Below, in pieces: positions 8,103-16,358 of a stretch of DNA of 64,000 bases. Under the pieces are notes generated by a model that ran no database searches, was not told the DNA's origin, and worked only from the letters and a program-made list of their open reading frames with translations. The DNA comes from Agathobaculum ammoniilyticum (GTDB lineage Bacteria; Bacillota; Clostridia; Oscillospirales; Butyricicoccaceae). The translations under genes were made by a program, and so were the position numbers. The stretch lies in assembly GCF_025567315.1 (NCBI RefSeq), contig NZ_JAOQJE010000001.1:310001-374000 (forward strand), written 5' to 3'. Numbering within the stretch: position 1 is the first letter of the stretch; the number at the start of each line of letters is the position of its first letter.

Positions 8103-9857
8103 TTACCGCAGCTTTTCTTTCACCTCATAGGACAGCTTTTCGATGAACTCCACCAGCTCCATCGGCGTGGTCTCGCCGGTTTTGCGCTCGCGCACTGAAA
8201 TGATGCCTTTCTCCTCGTCCTTGTCACCGATAACGACCATATACGGCACCTTATGCACCTGCGCCTCGCGGATCTTGTAGCCGATCTTCTCGTTGCGGTC
8301 ATCCATGCTCACGCGGAAGCCCGCTTCGGTGAGCTGCCCCACGACCTCCTGCGCGCAGGGGATATTGCGGTCGGTCATGGGCATGACGCGCACCTGCTCC
8401 GGAGCGAGCCAGGTGGGGAACGCGCCTGCAAAGTGCTCGGTGATGACGCCGATGAAGCGCTCGATCGAGCCAAGCACCACGCGGTGGATCATAATCGGGC
8501 GGTGCTTTTCGCCGTCCGCGCCGATATACTCCAGCTCAAACCGCTCGGGAAGCTGGGAGTCCAGCTGAATCGTGCCACACTGCCAAGTGCGGCCGAGCGA
8601 GTCGGCCAGATGGAAGTCCAGCTTGGGGCCGTAGAACGCGCCGTCGCCCTCGTTGACCACATAGTCCTTGCCCATCTCGGTGATGGCTTCCTTGAGGATA
8701 TCCTGGTTGTGTTCCCACTGTTCGACCGTGCCGATGTGGTCCTCCGGCATGGTGGACAGCTCGATCTTATAGCTCAGGCCGAACACCGAGTACACCTCGT
8801 CGAACAGCTTGACTGTGTTTTTAATCTCATCCTTCATCTGGTCTGGCGTCATGAAGATATGCGCATCGTCCTGCGTGAAGCAGCGTACGCGGAACAGGCC
8901 GTGCAGCGCACCGGACAGCTCGTGGCGATGGACAAGGCCAAGCTCGCCCACGCGCAACGGCAGTTCGCGGTAGGAGTGCGGCTGGGACTTGTAGACCAGC
9001 ATACCGCCTGGGCAGTTCATGGGCTTGATGGCAAAGTCCTCGTCGTCAATGACCGTGGTGTACATATTGTTCTTGTAGTGCTCCCAGTGGCCCGAACGCT
9101 CCCAAAGCTTGCGGCTGAGGATGACCGGCGTGGAAACCTCGACATAGCCGTACTTCTTGTGTACCTCGCGCCAGTAGTCGATCAGGGTATTCTTGAGCGT
9201 CATGCCGCCCGGCAGGAAGAACGGGAAGCCCGGGCCTTCCTCAGTCAGCATGAACAGGCCAAGTTCCTTGCCCAGACGGCGGTGATCGCGCTTCTTGGCC
9301 TCCTCCAGCATGTTCAGGTAGGCATCCAGTTCGTCCTTCTTGGGGAAAGCTGTGCCGTAGATACGCTGAAGCATCTTATTTTTGCTGTCGCCGCGCCAGT
9401 ATGCGCCGGTGACGCTCATCAGCTTAATGCCGTTTCCCTTGACGCGGCCGGTGGTATCCAGATGCGGGCCGGCACACAGGTCGGTGAACTCACCCTGTTT
9501 GTAGAACGAGATGGTCGCGTCCTCAGGTAGGTCGTCGATGAGCTGCACCTTATATGGCTCGTCCTTTTCCTCCATCAGCTTGCGCGCCTCGGCGCGCGGC
9601 AGCTCGAAGCGTTCGAGCGGCAGCTTCTCCTTGCAGATCTTCTTCATCTCGGCCTCGAGCGCGTCCAAATTCTCCTGCGTAAAGGAGAACGGTGCGTCGA
9701 AATCGTAGTAGAAGCCGTTTTCGATCGACGGGCCGATGGCAAGCTTGACCTCGGGATACAGGCGCTTGACCGCCTGCGCAAGGATATGGGATACCGTATG
9801 ACGGTAGGTGTCGCGGTATTCCGGATTTTCAAACGTGTACTTGTTTTCTTCGGACAT
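8103..9857 (-). CDS. thrS: Threonyl-tRNA synthetase without TGS domain
   Basis: A 584-residue class II synthetase that charges tRNA-Thr. The start was placed at the ATG at 9857 because GGAGGAAC precedes it and an upstream extension would run through the T-box. From this start the protein begins directly with the N2 editing domain: HTVSH (residues 20-24) and LCAGPH provide the editing His/Cys set. The ~60-residue N-terminal TGS domain found in the usual ~640-residue enzyme is absent. The catalytic core (FRVRCFTQDDAHIF, NCPGGML) and the C-terminal anticodon domain are complete. Expression is controlled by a T-box leader. Confidence 0.95.
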   Translation of the reverse strand: MSEENKYTFENPEYRDTYRHTVSHILAQAVKRLYPEVKLAIGPSIENGFYYDFDAPFSFTQENLDALEAEMKKICKEKLPLERFELPRAEARKLMEEKDEPYKVQLIDDLPEDATISFYKQGEFTDLCAGPHLDTTGRVKGNGIKLMSVTGAYWRGDSKNKMLQRIYGTAFPKKDELDAYLNMLEEAKKRDHRRLGKELGLFMLTEEGPGFPFFLPGGMTLKNTLIDYWREVHKKYGYVEVSTPVILSRKLWERSGHWEHYKNNMYTTVIDDEDFAIKPMNCPGGMLVYKSQPHSYRELPLRVGELGLVHRHELSGALHGLFRVRCFTQDDAHIFMTPDQMKDEIKNTVKLFDEVYSVFGLSYKIELSTMPEDHIGTVEQWEHNQDILKEAITEMGKDYVVNEGDGAFYGPKLDFHLADSLGRTWQCGTIQLDSQLPERFELEYIGADGEKHRPIMIHRVVLGSIERFIGVITEHFAGAFPTWLAPEQVRVMPMTDRNIPCAQEVVGQLTEAGFRVSMDDRNEKIGYKIREAQVHKVPYMVVIGDKDEEKGIISVRERKTGETTPMELVEFIEKLSYEVKEKLR

Positions 9858-9892
9858 AACAGTGTTCCTCCTTTTGTATTTTGGGGGGAGAA

Positions 9893-10158
9893 CGAAAAAG
9901 CCCACCCCCGACATAAAATCAGGGGTGAGCATAAACCCACGGTTCCACCCTGCTTGCAAGCCCGTTTTCGGGCTTACCGCTCTGGAGTCCGTAACGAGGA
10001 CGACACGCCGCGGCATACTGCGCTTTTCCGCCGCGGGGCTCGGGAATCGGTGCCGCTTTCTCCGCGCCTGCGGACGCTTTCAGCCGCGTCGTCCGCTCTC
10101 TGCCAGACGCTTGTTAGATACTTACGGGATTTCCGTCATCGCTTTTGCTTATGAATAC
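9893..10158 (-). ncRNA. T-box riboswitch leader of thrS
   Basis: On the minus strand the conserved T-box AGGGTGGAACCGTG lies at 9952-9939. A terminator follows it: arms GCTCACCCCTGA and TCGGGGGTGGGC, then TTTTTCG (9930-9893). Upstream are an AG-box-like AGAGAGCGG and a stem I-like hairpin with GCGGACG/CGTCCGC arms. A threonine codon ACC at 10051-10049 is placed like a specifier. Uncharged tRNA-Thr should pair with it and favour the antiterminator, allowing thrS transcription. Confidence 0.9.
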
Positions 10159-10162
10159 ATTT

Positions 10163-10191
10163 ATATTATACCCCAATCCTTGCTTTGTCAA
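10163..10191 (-). promoter_or_regulatory. Promoter of the T-box/thrS transcript
   Basis: TTGACA at 10191-10186. A TAATAT -10 box at 10168-10163 gives 17-base spacing; the overlapping TATAAT at 10170-10165 gives 15. Confidence 0.75.
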
Positions 10192-10194
10192 CCG

Positions 10195-11964
10195 TTAATT
10201 CGCCGTTTCGTAGCGGCCGACAAACAAAATCTCGCCATTTGCGTTATCACGGATAACAAACCAGAACGGCTCATCCGCGGTGAACGTGCGCACCAGTTCG
10301 GGGCGGGACGGCAGCGCTGCGCCCGCACCATCCATCGCGGCGGTCACCGCCGCGGCTTCCGTGCCTTTTTCATCCACTGCGACGTATGTTTTGTGTACCA
10401 CCGTGTCCAGGAAATGCTGCCTGGCCGGCAGTTCGGAGGGGTCGAGCATCGCGGTCAGATCCGCTTTTTCCGGCTCATACGCTGTCCGCACACCGAGCGC
10501 CTGCAGCGCTTCGTCCAACGGTGCGCCGTACTCCACCTTGAATCTGGGTATGGAGACCCGTACGTCACTATAGGTAAATTCCGCGTTATCCAGCAGGTTC
10601 TGCACGTCCAGCTCATCGTCCGCTTTAATCAGGTACATGCTGAAATCCGCGTCGCGGAAGTATTTCCAGTTGTCGCCCTCCCAATTGTCCACCGCGTATT
10701 TGCGGTAATCCATCCTGAGCGCTTCCACACCCGGGGTGGAATAATAGCCGAAGACATCGGTCTGGTGCATCATGTCTACCGTGCCGGCCGTACCATCCGC
10801 ATTCGTAAAGTCCGCCTTTTCCGTATGTGCGGGGGAAAACTCTTTTTCCCAAGCGGCCTTGAAGTACACCGCGTTGATCAGCGCGGTGACAAACTCGCGG
10901 TTGTCCTCGGTCAGGATGGTCGGGATCTTGCCATGCGTTTTCTCGTCCGCCCAGGCGTTGACCCGTTCGACCGAGTCCGCATTTGTGACCTCCTCCACCA
11001 CGGCGCGGAAATATTCGTCCATTTCGCGCGCATAGTCCGGCAGGAACTCGCCCGCCCCGTCAAACCAGCTTTGATTGATCCAAAGGGAATTGGCGGTTTC
11101 GAGCGACATAATGCGCGCGTAGCCGTCATAGGTCGCAAGCTGCTCTTTCACAGTCTGGTTAAACGCCTCCAGATCCTCGATCTGCAAGGCATCGAGCAGC
11201 TCCCGCTGCGTTTCCCCCTTCGTACCATTCGCCAGCATGGCCAGGCACATCCGGATGGAATAAGGCGACAGCGACCAGTTGCCCTCCGCATCCACCGCAC
11301 GGATAAGGGCGTCAGCGAAACCCGGCTTCTCCGGTGCGGCGACCGCGCTCATATCAAGCGCATTTGCGTTTGCAATCCACTGCGCCGCCTCGCTGCCGGC
11401 AACCAGATCATTCGGCCGGAAATCCAATGCGCTGGATGTCGTGCCATCCGGATAGCTGACATTACTTTCATCCGACATATCGATCACACCGTACATCCAG
11501 CACTTGCTCACACCGTTCTGCGCCCATTCCGCAATATTATACGGGTCGGGCGAACCGGTGCCGCAGCCCGCGGGGAGCGCGGTGTATCGATAATCCAAAT
11601 ACCGTCCGAGCAGCGCCGCCGCTTCCTGCCGCGTGATCAGGTCGTCCAAGCGCAGCACCGCTTTTTCCCCGTCCTGCGCCGCTCCGTTCAGGATCCATTT
11701 TGCAAACGTCCACTTGACCTCGTCGGATGCTTCCACGCCGTCGGTGAAGTATTCCTCCATGTCGATCCACGCGCTGTCTGACACGTCCTCGCCGGACGCC
11801 GACGCAAGCGCTTCCAAAAAGTCGCCGCGCGTGACCGTTTTTGGCAGTTTCCGCAGAGCATCCTCTGTCGGGTAGCCGTACACCTCCTGCTCCTGCGCTG
11901 CACCGGCGCATACTGGCACCCCCATGCACAACGCAAGCACCCAGGCCATTATCCGTTTTTTCAC
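10195..11964 (-). CDS. Secreted serpin with SLH-like N-terminal region
   Basis: A 589-residue exported protein. A signal peptide (MKKRIMAWVLALCMGVPVCAGA) is followed by ~190 residues with SLH-like traits (VTRGDFLEALASA, LITRQEAAALLGRYL, ...WAQNGVSKCWMYGV). From ~residue 210 a complete serpin fold follows: NWSLSPYSIRMCLAMLANG, LINAVYFKAAWEKEF, and the C-terminal PFWFVIRDNANGEILFVGRYE. The hinge GTEAAAVTAA is small and unbranched, as in inhibitory serpins, so it probably traps a protease. The reactive loop around the scissile bond is rich in Gly and Ala (MDGAGAALPS), which suggests an elastase- or subtilisin-like target. Start is GTG at 11964 with GGGAGGGA upstream. Confidence 0.9.
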   Translation of the reverse strand: MKKRIMAWVLALCMGVPVCAGAAQEQEVYGYPTEDALRKLPKTVTRGDFLEALASASGEDVSDSAWIDMEEYFTDGVEASDEVKWTFAKWILNGAAQDGEKAVLRLDDLITRQEAAALLGRYLDYRYTALPAGCGTGSPDPYNIAEWAQNGVSKCWMYGVIDMSDESNVSYPDGTTSSALDFRPNDLVAGSEAAQWIANANALDMSAVAAPEKPGFADALIRAVDAEGNWSLSPYSIRMCLAMLANGTKGETQRELLDALQIEDLEAFNQTVKEQLATYDGYARIMSLETANSLWINQSWFDGAGEFLPDYAREMDEYFRAVVEEVTNADSVERVNAWADEKTHGKIPTILTEDNREFVTALINAVYFKAAWEKEFSPAHTEKADFTNADGTAGTVDMMHQTDVFGYYSTPGVEALRMDYRKYAVDNWEGDNWKYFRDADFSMYLIKADDELDVQNLLDNAEFTYSDVRVSIPRFKVEYGAPLDEALQALGVRTAYEPEKADLTAMLDPSELPARQHFLDTVVHKTYVAVDEKGTEAAAVTAAMDGAGAALPSRPELVRTFTADEPFWFVIRDNANGEILFVGRYETAN

Positions 11965-12040
11965 TTGAAATCCCTCCCATTCTTTCAGTTTACTGGTTAG
12001 ACGACCGCCTCTTCCAAGTAGTTCCCATATTTAATGTCAA

Positions 12041-12060
12041 AGCTCCCTATATAGGGAGCT
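12041..12060. terminator. Short perfect hairpin downstream of the ycxB-like gene
   Basis: AGCTCCCTAT/ATAGGGAGCT forms a perfect 20-base palindrome between the stop of the YcxB-like gene and the serpin gene. The following T run is weak, so termination is uncertain. Confidence 0.35.
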
Positions 12061-12063
12061 TGT

Positions 12064-12600
12064 TTAACATTTGAGCGCCTCGTCAGTGATATGAGCCGTG
12101 ATCCGCTCATAAAAATCGCGTTTCTGTCCCTCGTCCGTAAAAGCAGAAAAAGGCACGATGACCGCGGAAAATTCATCTACGAAAATATAGTAATGGGCAG
12201 CATCCGACGCTGTGCGCTGGACCGCTTCATATTGATAGGTCGTATCCTCGTTTTCCCCCGCAAGCTCGAATTCATTTTCCCGCAGGGTCAATGTTTTGGG
12301 TCCGCAAAGCTGCTTGTTGTTGGCCCTTTGCAGGATGCGCTCCACATTTTTTACAACCTTCCGCTTCATATACCACGGCGTGCCGAAAAAACAGACCGCC
12401 GCAAGCGCCAAATATCCGACAACGGATACCACGCTCAGCGCCTTGAGCCAATACATCAGCGCCGTGCCGCCCAGCGCGACGATCACTGCGGAAGCGATCC
12501 GCGTCGTCAGGATGCTGCGCTGTACGACTGCGTTATTGGTATAGTAATTCAAATTGAAGTCGATATAGTCCTGCTTGGTGATATCATAATGAAGTTCCAT
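12064..12600 (-). CDS. YcxB-like membrane protein
   Basis: A 178-residue protein. Two close transmembrane helices lie at about residues 33-75 (IASAVIVALGGTALMYWL and VVGYLALAAVCFFG). They are followed by a C-terminal YcxB-like domain with LTLRENEFELAGEN...YQYEAVQR and YYIFVDEFSAVIVPFSAF. This layout matches the YcxB-like family, whose function is unknown. The ATG at 12600 has AAAGGAG upstream, and a promoter is present at 12630-12658. Confidence 0.7.
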   Translation of the reverse strand: MELHYDITKQDYIDFNLNYYTNNAVVQRSILTTRIASAVIVALGGTALMYWLKALSVVSVVGYLALAAVCFFGTPWYMKRKVVKNVERILQRANNKQLCGPKTLTLRENEFELAGENEDTTYQYEAVQRTASDAAHYYIFVDEFSAVIVPFSAFTDEGQKRDFYERITAHITDEALKC

Positions 12601-12629
12601 AAAGCGGGCTCCTTTTACAATCTGCTCTT

Positions 12630-12658
12630 ATTGTACCGAATATCTGCGCCAAATGCAA
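12630..12658 (-). promoter_or_regulatory. Promoter of the ycxB-like gene
   Basis: TTGCAT (12658-12653), 17 bases, TACAAT (12635-12630) on the minus strand. Confidence 0.6.
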
Positions 12659-12702
12659 GTAAAAGCGGCGGCCTTTTCTCCGCAGTCTGTATGTCTGCTC
12701 GC

Positions 12703-12731
12703 TTGACAGACACAGAATATTGGCATAGTAT
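12703..12731 (+). promoter_or_regulatory. Promoter of the two-gene membrane protein operon
   Basis: TTGACA (12703-12708), 17 bases, TAGTAT (12726-12731). It is divergent from the ycxB-like promoter. Confidence 0.7.
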
Positions 12732-12754
12732 TATTTCCGGAAAGGAGATGTTCC

Positions 12755-13387
12755 ATGAAGCGCGTTTTCCCTCGCATATTCCTGCCGCTCGTCTGCCTGC
12801 TGTACGCCTGCTTTCTGGTTCTTGACCTTACGGCGTTGGCCGACAGCACTTGGATCAAATACGTTTCCATACTGCTCTGCTTTTCCACCGCCCTGCTCAA
12901 CCATTCCTCTCAGGATGGGAGGCTTGTCGTACTCGCCCTGCTATTTACCGCCGCCGCCGATTGGTTTTTATTGGTCCAAAACCGGAATTATCTGTTCGGC
13001 GTATCGCTTTTCTGCATCGTGCAGTTTATCTACAGTATTCGCCTGTACCGACTGCGGGGCAGGCTGTGCTTTGCATCGCTTCCATTCCGCATACTGCCTT
13101 TGTCGGCGTTCTTTTTCGGTATCGATACGCTTTCCGCGCTTTCGGTCTTCTATTTTTCCAACCTGGCTGTCAACGCATGGGAAGGTGTGCTTCTGCGGTC
13201 CTGCGGCCGGAAGCATCGTCTGTTTGCCTGCGGGCTGCTTTTGTTTGTCTGCTGCGACCTCTGCGTCGGCGCATGGAATCTGGGGATCTTCCCGTCCTGC
13301 ACGCATTTTGGCATGTGGCTCTTTTATTTGCCTTCACAGGTCTGTATCGCCCTTTCATCCTATCCACAAGGAGCAACAAAACAATGA
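12755..13387 (+). CDS. YhhN/lysoplasmalogenase-like membrane protein
   Basis: A 210-residue protein that is almost entirely hydrophobic, with about seven or eight helices. The stretch LALLFTAAADWFLLV...YLFGVSLFCIVQFIYSIRLYR resembles the YhhN pattern ALLFS..GD..L....F..GL..F...H..Y. The C-terminal FVCCDLCVGAWNLG...WLFYLPSQVCIALS resembles the second YhhN repeat. Some YhhN members cleave the vinyl-ether bond of lysoplasmalogens, and plasmalogens are common in anaerobic Clostridia. Similarity was judged by eye, so the family call is moderate. GGAAAGGAGAT precedes the ATG. The stop overlaps the start of the next gene. Confidence 0.5.
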   Translation: MKRVFPRIFLPLVCLLYACFLVLDLTALADSTWIKYVSILLCFSTALLNHSSQDGRLVVLALLFTAAADWFLLVQNRNYLFGVSLFCIVQFIYSIRLYRLRGRLCFASLPFRILPLSAFFFGIDTLSALSVFYFSNLAVNAWEGVLLRSCGRKHRLFACGLLLFVCCDLCVGAWNLGIFPSCTHFGMWLFYLPSQVCIALSSYPQGATKQ

Positions 13388-14052
13388 AACCATCAAAATC
13401 CCTGTCTATCCTGCTGTCAGTTGTATTGGCGGTATTCTTTCTGTCTGCCGCAATCGCTTTCCCTATCCTGTGCCGCCCGTTCTATTATCAGCAAATCCAC
13501 TTGCTTCAGCTCACCGAGCGGACTGGCTGGAGCGAGCAGACGATCCGTGAGGCTTATGATGAGGTCATGGATTATCTGGTGTTCGACGCCCCATTCGGCA
13601 CGGGCGACCTCGCCTGGTCGGAGGATGGCCAAGCACATTTTGCGGACTGTAAGATATTGTTCCAGCAGGACTTTGTCCTGCTGGGCGGCTCAGCCGCCGC
13701 GTTGGTTTTGCTTGCGCTGCTTGGCCACCGCTGCGGGCTCCGGTTTTACCGGTTCCGCGGGCGCGGGCCTGCATTTTGGTCGGCTGCCGCCATGGGCGTT
13801 GTTTACCTTATCACTGCGATTTGGGCGTTCTGCGATTTCAACAGCATGTTTACTGTTTTCCACCAGGTCTTTTTTCCCGGCAAGACCAACTGGGTATTCG
13901 ACGCGCGCCTGGATGAAATCATCCTCATCCTGCCGGAAGCTTTCTGGGCAAGGACCGGCGCATTGGTCCTATTGCTCTCCTTTGGCGGGCTTTGTCTGGC
14001 CGCACTGGTCGGCGAACTGCTGTATCGGAAGAAAAAGCAGGCATTGCAATAA
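13384..14052 (+). CDS. TIGR01906/DUF1461 integral membrane protein
   Basis: A 222-residue membrane protein. After the first helix it has FYYQQIHLLQLTERTG, EAYDEVMDYLVF and GQAHFADCKILF, the signature of the TIGR01906/DUF1461 family (yY..L.L, .Y..l..YL, HF.D.K.LF). Three further helices follow, and the C-terminus is basic. The start ATG overlaps the previous stop by four bases (ATGA at 13384-13387), indicating translational coupling. The family is widespread in Bacillota but has no established function. Confidence 0.8.
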   Translation: MKPSKSLSILLSVVLAVFFLSAAIAFPILCRPFYYQQIHLLQLTERTGWSEQTIREAYDEVMDYLVFDAPFGTGDLAWSEDGQAHFADCKILFQQDFVLLGGSAAALVLLALLGHRCGLRFYRFRGRGPAFWSAAAMGVVYLITAIWAFCDFNSMFTVFHQVFFPGKTNWVFDARLDEIILILPEAFWARTGALVLLLSFGGLCLAALVGELLYRKKKQALQ

Positions 14053-14087
14053 AAAGGACACAGGGTGCTTACCCTGCGTCCTTTTTT
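14052..14087. terminator. Bidirectional terminator between the membrane operon and tsf
   Basis: Arms AAAAAGGACACAGGGT and ACCCTGCGTCCTTTTT around GCTT. It can serve the plus-strand operon and, in reverse, tsf. Confidence 0.85.
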
Positions 14088-14098
14088 CGCATTATAGC

Positions 14099-15031
14099 TT
14101 ACTTGGCCATGGAAGCGACTTCCGCCGCGAAGTCGTCCTGCTTCTTTTCAATACCCTCGCCCTTTTCAAAGCGCACGCACTTGGCCAGCTTGATCTCGCC
14201 GCCGAGCTCCTTGGCCACAGCCGCGATATGCTGTTCTACAGAAACCTTGTTCTCCTTGACAAATGCCTGCTGCAGGAGGCAGTTCTCCTCATAGTACTTG
14301 CCGATACGGCCCTCGACCATCTTGTGAATAATCTGCTCCGGCTTCGGCTTGGCAGCGGTCTTATTCTCTTCAAGCGCCTGCGCCAACAGGATTTCTTTCT
14401 CCTTGGCCAGAGTCGCCTCGTCCACCTGGGACTTATCCATAAAGGACGGGTTCATCGCAGCCGCCTGCATGCCGATGTCCTTACCCAGCTCCTTAACAGT
14501 CGCATTATCTTTCAGATTGTCCGAAACCTGTAGGCCGACCAGCACGCCGATCACGCCGCCCATATGGTTATAGGCTACGTTGACCGTGGATTCGTCAAAG
14601 CGCTCAAAGCGGCGGATCTGGATGTTCTCACCAATCGTCAGTACCTTCTCCTGCAGGGCTTCCTGAACGGTCAGGTCGCCCATCTTGCAGGTCTTCAGCG
14701 CTTCCACATCAGCGGGCGCCTCCCTGGTCACAACGCCAGCCAGATCAGCAACGAACTGCTGGAAGTCCGCGTTCTTGGCAACAAAGTCGGTTTCCGAGTT
14801 TACCTCGATAATCGCGCCCACGCCGTACTTATCGCATACGGTCGCGCAGACAACACCCTCGGCCGCGATGCGGTCCGCCTTCTTGGCAGCCTTGGCCAAG
14901 CCCTTTTCGCGCAGGAGCTCGATCGCCTTGTCAAAATCGCCGTCAGACTCGGTCAGCGCCTTCTTGCAGTCCATCATACCCACGTTGGTCATTTCGCGGA
15001 GCTTTTTTACGTCAGCAGCAGTAAAAGCCAT
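14099..15031 (-). CDS. tsf: Elongation factor Ts
   Basis: A 310-residue cytoplasmic guanine nucleotide exchange factor for EF-Tu. The N-terminal UBA domain (VKKLREMTNVGMMDCKKAL) contains the family signature. The core has the second signature EVNSETDFVAKN. Full-length and intact. It follows rpsB on the same strand, the usual bacterial order, but the 259-base spacer here includes a strong palindrome (15069-15113). Confidence 0.96.
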   Translation of the reverse strand: MAFTAADVKKLREMTNVGMMDCKKALTESDGDFDKAIELLREKGLAKAAKKADRIAAEGVVCATVCDKYGVGAIIEVNSETDFVAKNADFQQFVADLAGVVTREAPADVEALKTCKMGDLTVQEALQEKVLTIGENIQIRRFERFDESTVNVAYNHMGGVIGVLVGLQVSDNLKDNATVKELGKDIGMQAAAMNPSFMDKSQVDEATLAKEKEILLAQALEENKTAAKPKPEQIIHKMVEGRIGKYYEENCLLQQAFVKENKVSVEQHIAAVAKELGGEIKLAKCVRFEKGEGIEKKQDDFAAEVASMAK

Positions 15032-15068
15032 TTTTATATTCCTCCATCATTCTATTTCAAAACAAAAC

Positions 15069-15113
15069 CGTAGGGCGCGACGACCTCGGCGCGCCGGGTC
15101 GTCGCGCCCTACG
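15069..15113. repeat. Long palindromic element between rpsB and tsf
   Basis: Two perfect 17-base arms (15069-15085 and 15097-15113) surround an 11-base centre that itself contains GGCGCGCC. There is no T run, so it is not a standard terminator. It resembles dispersed palindromic (REP-like) elements. No second copy was noticed in this window. Confidence 0.6.
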
Positions 15114-15143
15114 AACAACTCACTAATTTCTATGCAGTTATGC

Positions 15144-15884
15144 TTATGCCTGCGCGGAAGCCGCTTCAGTCTCTTCCGCCTTTGCTTCAACCTCAAGCTG
15201 CTCGCCCTGCTTGCCTTCCAAAACGGCGTTCGCCATGGTCTGGGAGATCAGCTTGATCGCGCGGATGGCGTCGTCGTTGCCTGGGATGACATAGTCGATC
15301 TCGTCCGGATCGCAGTTGGTGTCAACGATCGCAACGATCGGGATACCCAGCTTGCGAGCCTCGGCAATCGCGTTCTTCTCCTTGCGGGAGTCGACCACGA
15401 ACAGCGCGCCCGGCAGCTTCTTCATTTCCTTAACGCCGCCCAGGTACTTTTCGAGCTTGGCGATTTCGAGCTGGAGCTTGATGACTTCCTTCTTCGGCAA
15501 CAGGTCGAACGTGCCGTCCGCCTGCATCTTCTGCAACTGGTTCAGACGCGCGATACGGGTACGCATAGTCTTGAAGTTGGTCAGCATGCCGCCCAGCCAG
15601 CGCGCATTGACATAGAACTGGCCGCAACGCTCCGCCTCTTCCTTGATCGCGTCCTGCGCCTGCTTCTTGGTGCCGACAAACAGGATAGACTCGCCCGCAG
15701 CGGCCATATCGCGCACGAAGAAGTATGCTTCCTCAAGTTTCTTTACAGTTTTCTGCAGGTCAATGATATAGATACCATTGCGCTCGGTGAAGATGTAGGT
15801 CGCCATCTTCGGGTTCCAGCGGCGGGTCTGGTGGCCGAAGTGTACACCGGCCTCCAAAAGCTGCTTCATAGAGATTACTGCCAT
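15144..15884 (-). CDS. rpsB: 30S ribosomal protein S2
   Basis: A 246-residue protein of the small ribosomal subunit. It starts with MAVISMKQLLEAGVHFGHQTRRWNP, the usual S2 N-terminus, and ends in an acidic tail. The ATG at 15884 was preferred over an in-frame ATG two codons upstream (15890) because the AAGGAGG site is then 9 bases away instead of 3. A longer upstream reading frame runs through the leader and was not used. A consensus promoter lies at 16000-16028, giving a ~110-base leader. Confidence 0.95.
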   Translation of the reverse strand: MAVISMKQLLEAGVHFGHQTRRWNPKMATYIFTERNGIYIIDLQKTVKKLEEAYFFVRDMAAAGESILFVGTKKQAQDAIKEEAERCGQFYVNARWLGGMLTNFKTMRTRIARLNQLQKMQADGTFDLLPKKEVIKLQLEIAKLEKYLGGVKEMKKLPGALFVVDSRKEKNAIAEARKLGIPIVAIVDTNCDPDEIDYVIPGNDDAIRAIKLISQTMANAVLEGKQGEQLEVEAKAEETEAASAQA

Positions 15885-15999
15885 TTTCATTTTCCTCCTT
15901 GGTTGTTTCCTCCATCCCTGATCATCTGACAGCGGCAACAGGCCGTTCGGCCCGTCACCGGCCGCTTTCATCACAGGATGTGCGAATTCATGCTCTAAT

Positions 16000-16028
16000 A
16001 GTATAGCGCTGTACGCATCCAATGTCAA
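16000..16028 (-). promoter_or_regulatory. Promoter of rpsB-tsf
   Basis: TTGACA (16028-16023), 17 bases, TATACT (16005-16000) on the minus strand. The leader that follows can fold through GCGGC/GCCGC arms around a GGCC/GGCC stem. Confidence 0.85.
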
Positions 16029-16114
16029 ACATTATTTACTGATTTTCGCTTATTTTTTCCAAAAGCAATACGGTCTATACGCTTATCCCCACGCATCTTT
16101 CCATGCGCTCCCGC

Positions 16115-16354
16115 TTATTTTTTCCAGCGGACCAGGATATAATCCTCTCCCAGCGTTTCGATGCAGTTCCAGGGGATCACACAGTCGTCGCGCGAAAACA
16201 GGCTCATGATGCCGCCTTGCCCTGGGACAACGATCGCCGTGATCTGTCCGCAGACCGGATCGAACACTAGATCGCATACTTCCCCCAAACGCGCTCCATC
16301 GCACAGGTTGATCACTTCCCTGCAATGCAGCTCGGAAAAACGCATCGCTCCCAT
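16115..16354 (-). CDS. YlmC/YmxH-family PRC-barrel protein
   Basis: A 79-residue small protein: MRFSELHCREVINLCDGARLGEVCDLVFD followed by GQITAIVVPG and DDCVIPWNCIETLGEDYILV. This is the PRC-barrel pattern of the YlmC/YmxH family, linked with sporulation in Bacillota but of unclear role. The ATG at 16354 has GGGAGAG upstream, overlapping the deacetylase stop; an ATG at 16345 is also possible. It follows the deacetylase gene by four bases and is probably translated with it. Confidence 0.8.
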   Translation of the reverse strand: MGAMRFSELHCREVINLCDGARLGEVCDLVFDPVCGQITAIVVPGQGGIMSLFSRDDCVIPWNCIETLGEDYILVRWKK

Positions 16355-16358
16355 CCCT

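Noticed and set aside
9808..11781. A 657-codon open frame on the plus strand
   Set aside because: It lies antisense to the serpin and part of the T-box, has no family motif and no ribosome site; GC-rich third positions create such long shadows.
12041..12060. A start point for a promoter (TTGACA just after the palindrome on the minus strand)
   Set aside because: No -10 box lies at a usable distance, so the TTGACA is probably chance.
15885..16028. N-terminal extension of RpsB
   Set aside because: The extra ~48 codons lie between the promoter and the AAGGAGG site and do not resemble S2 proteins.
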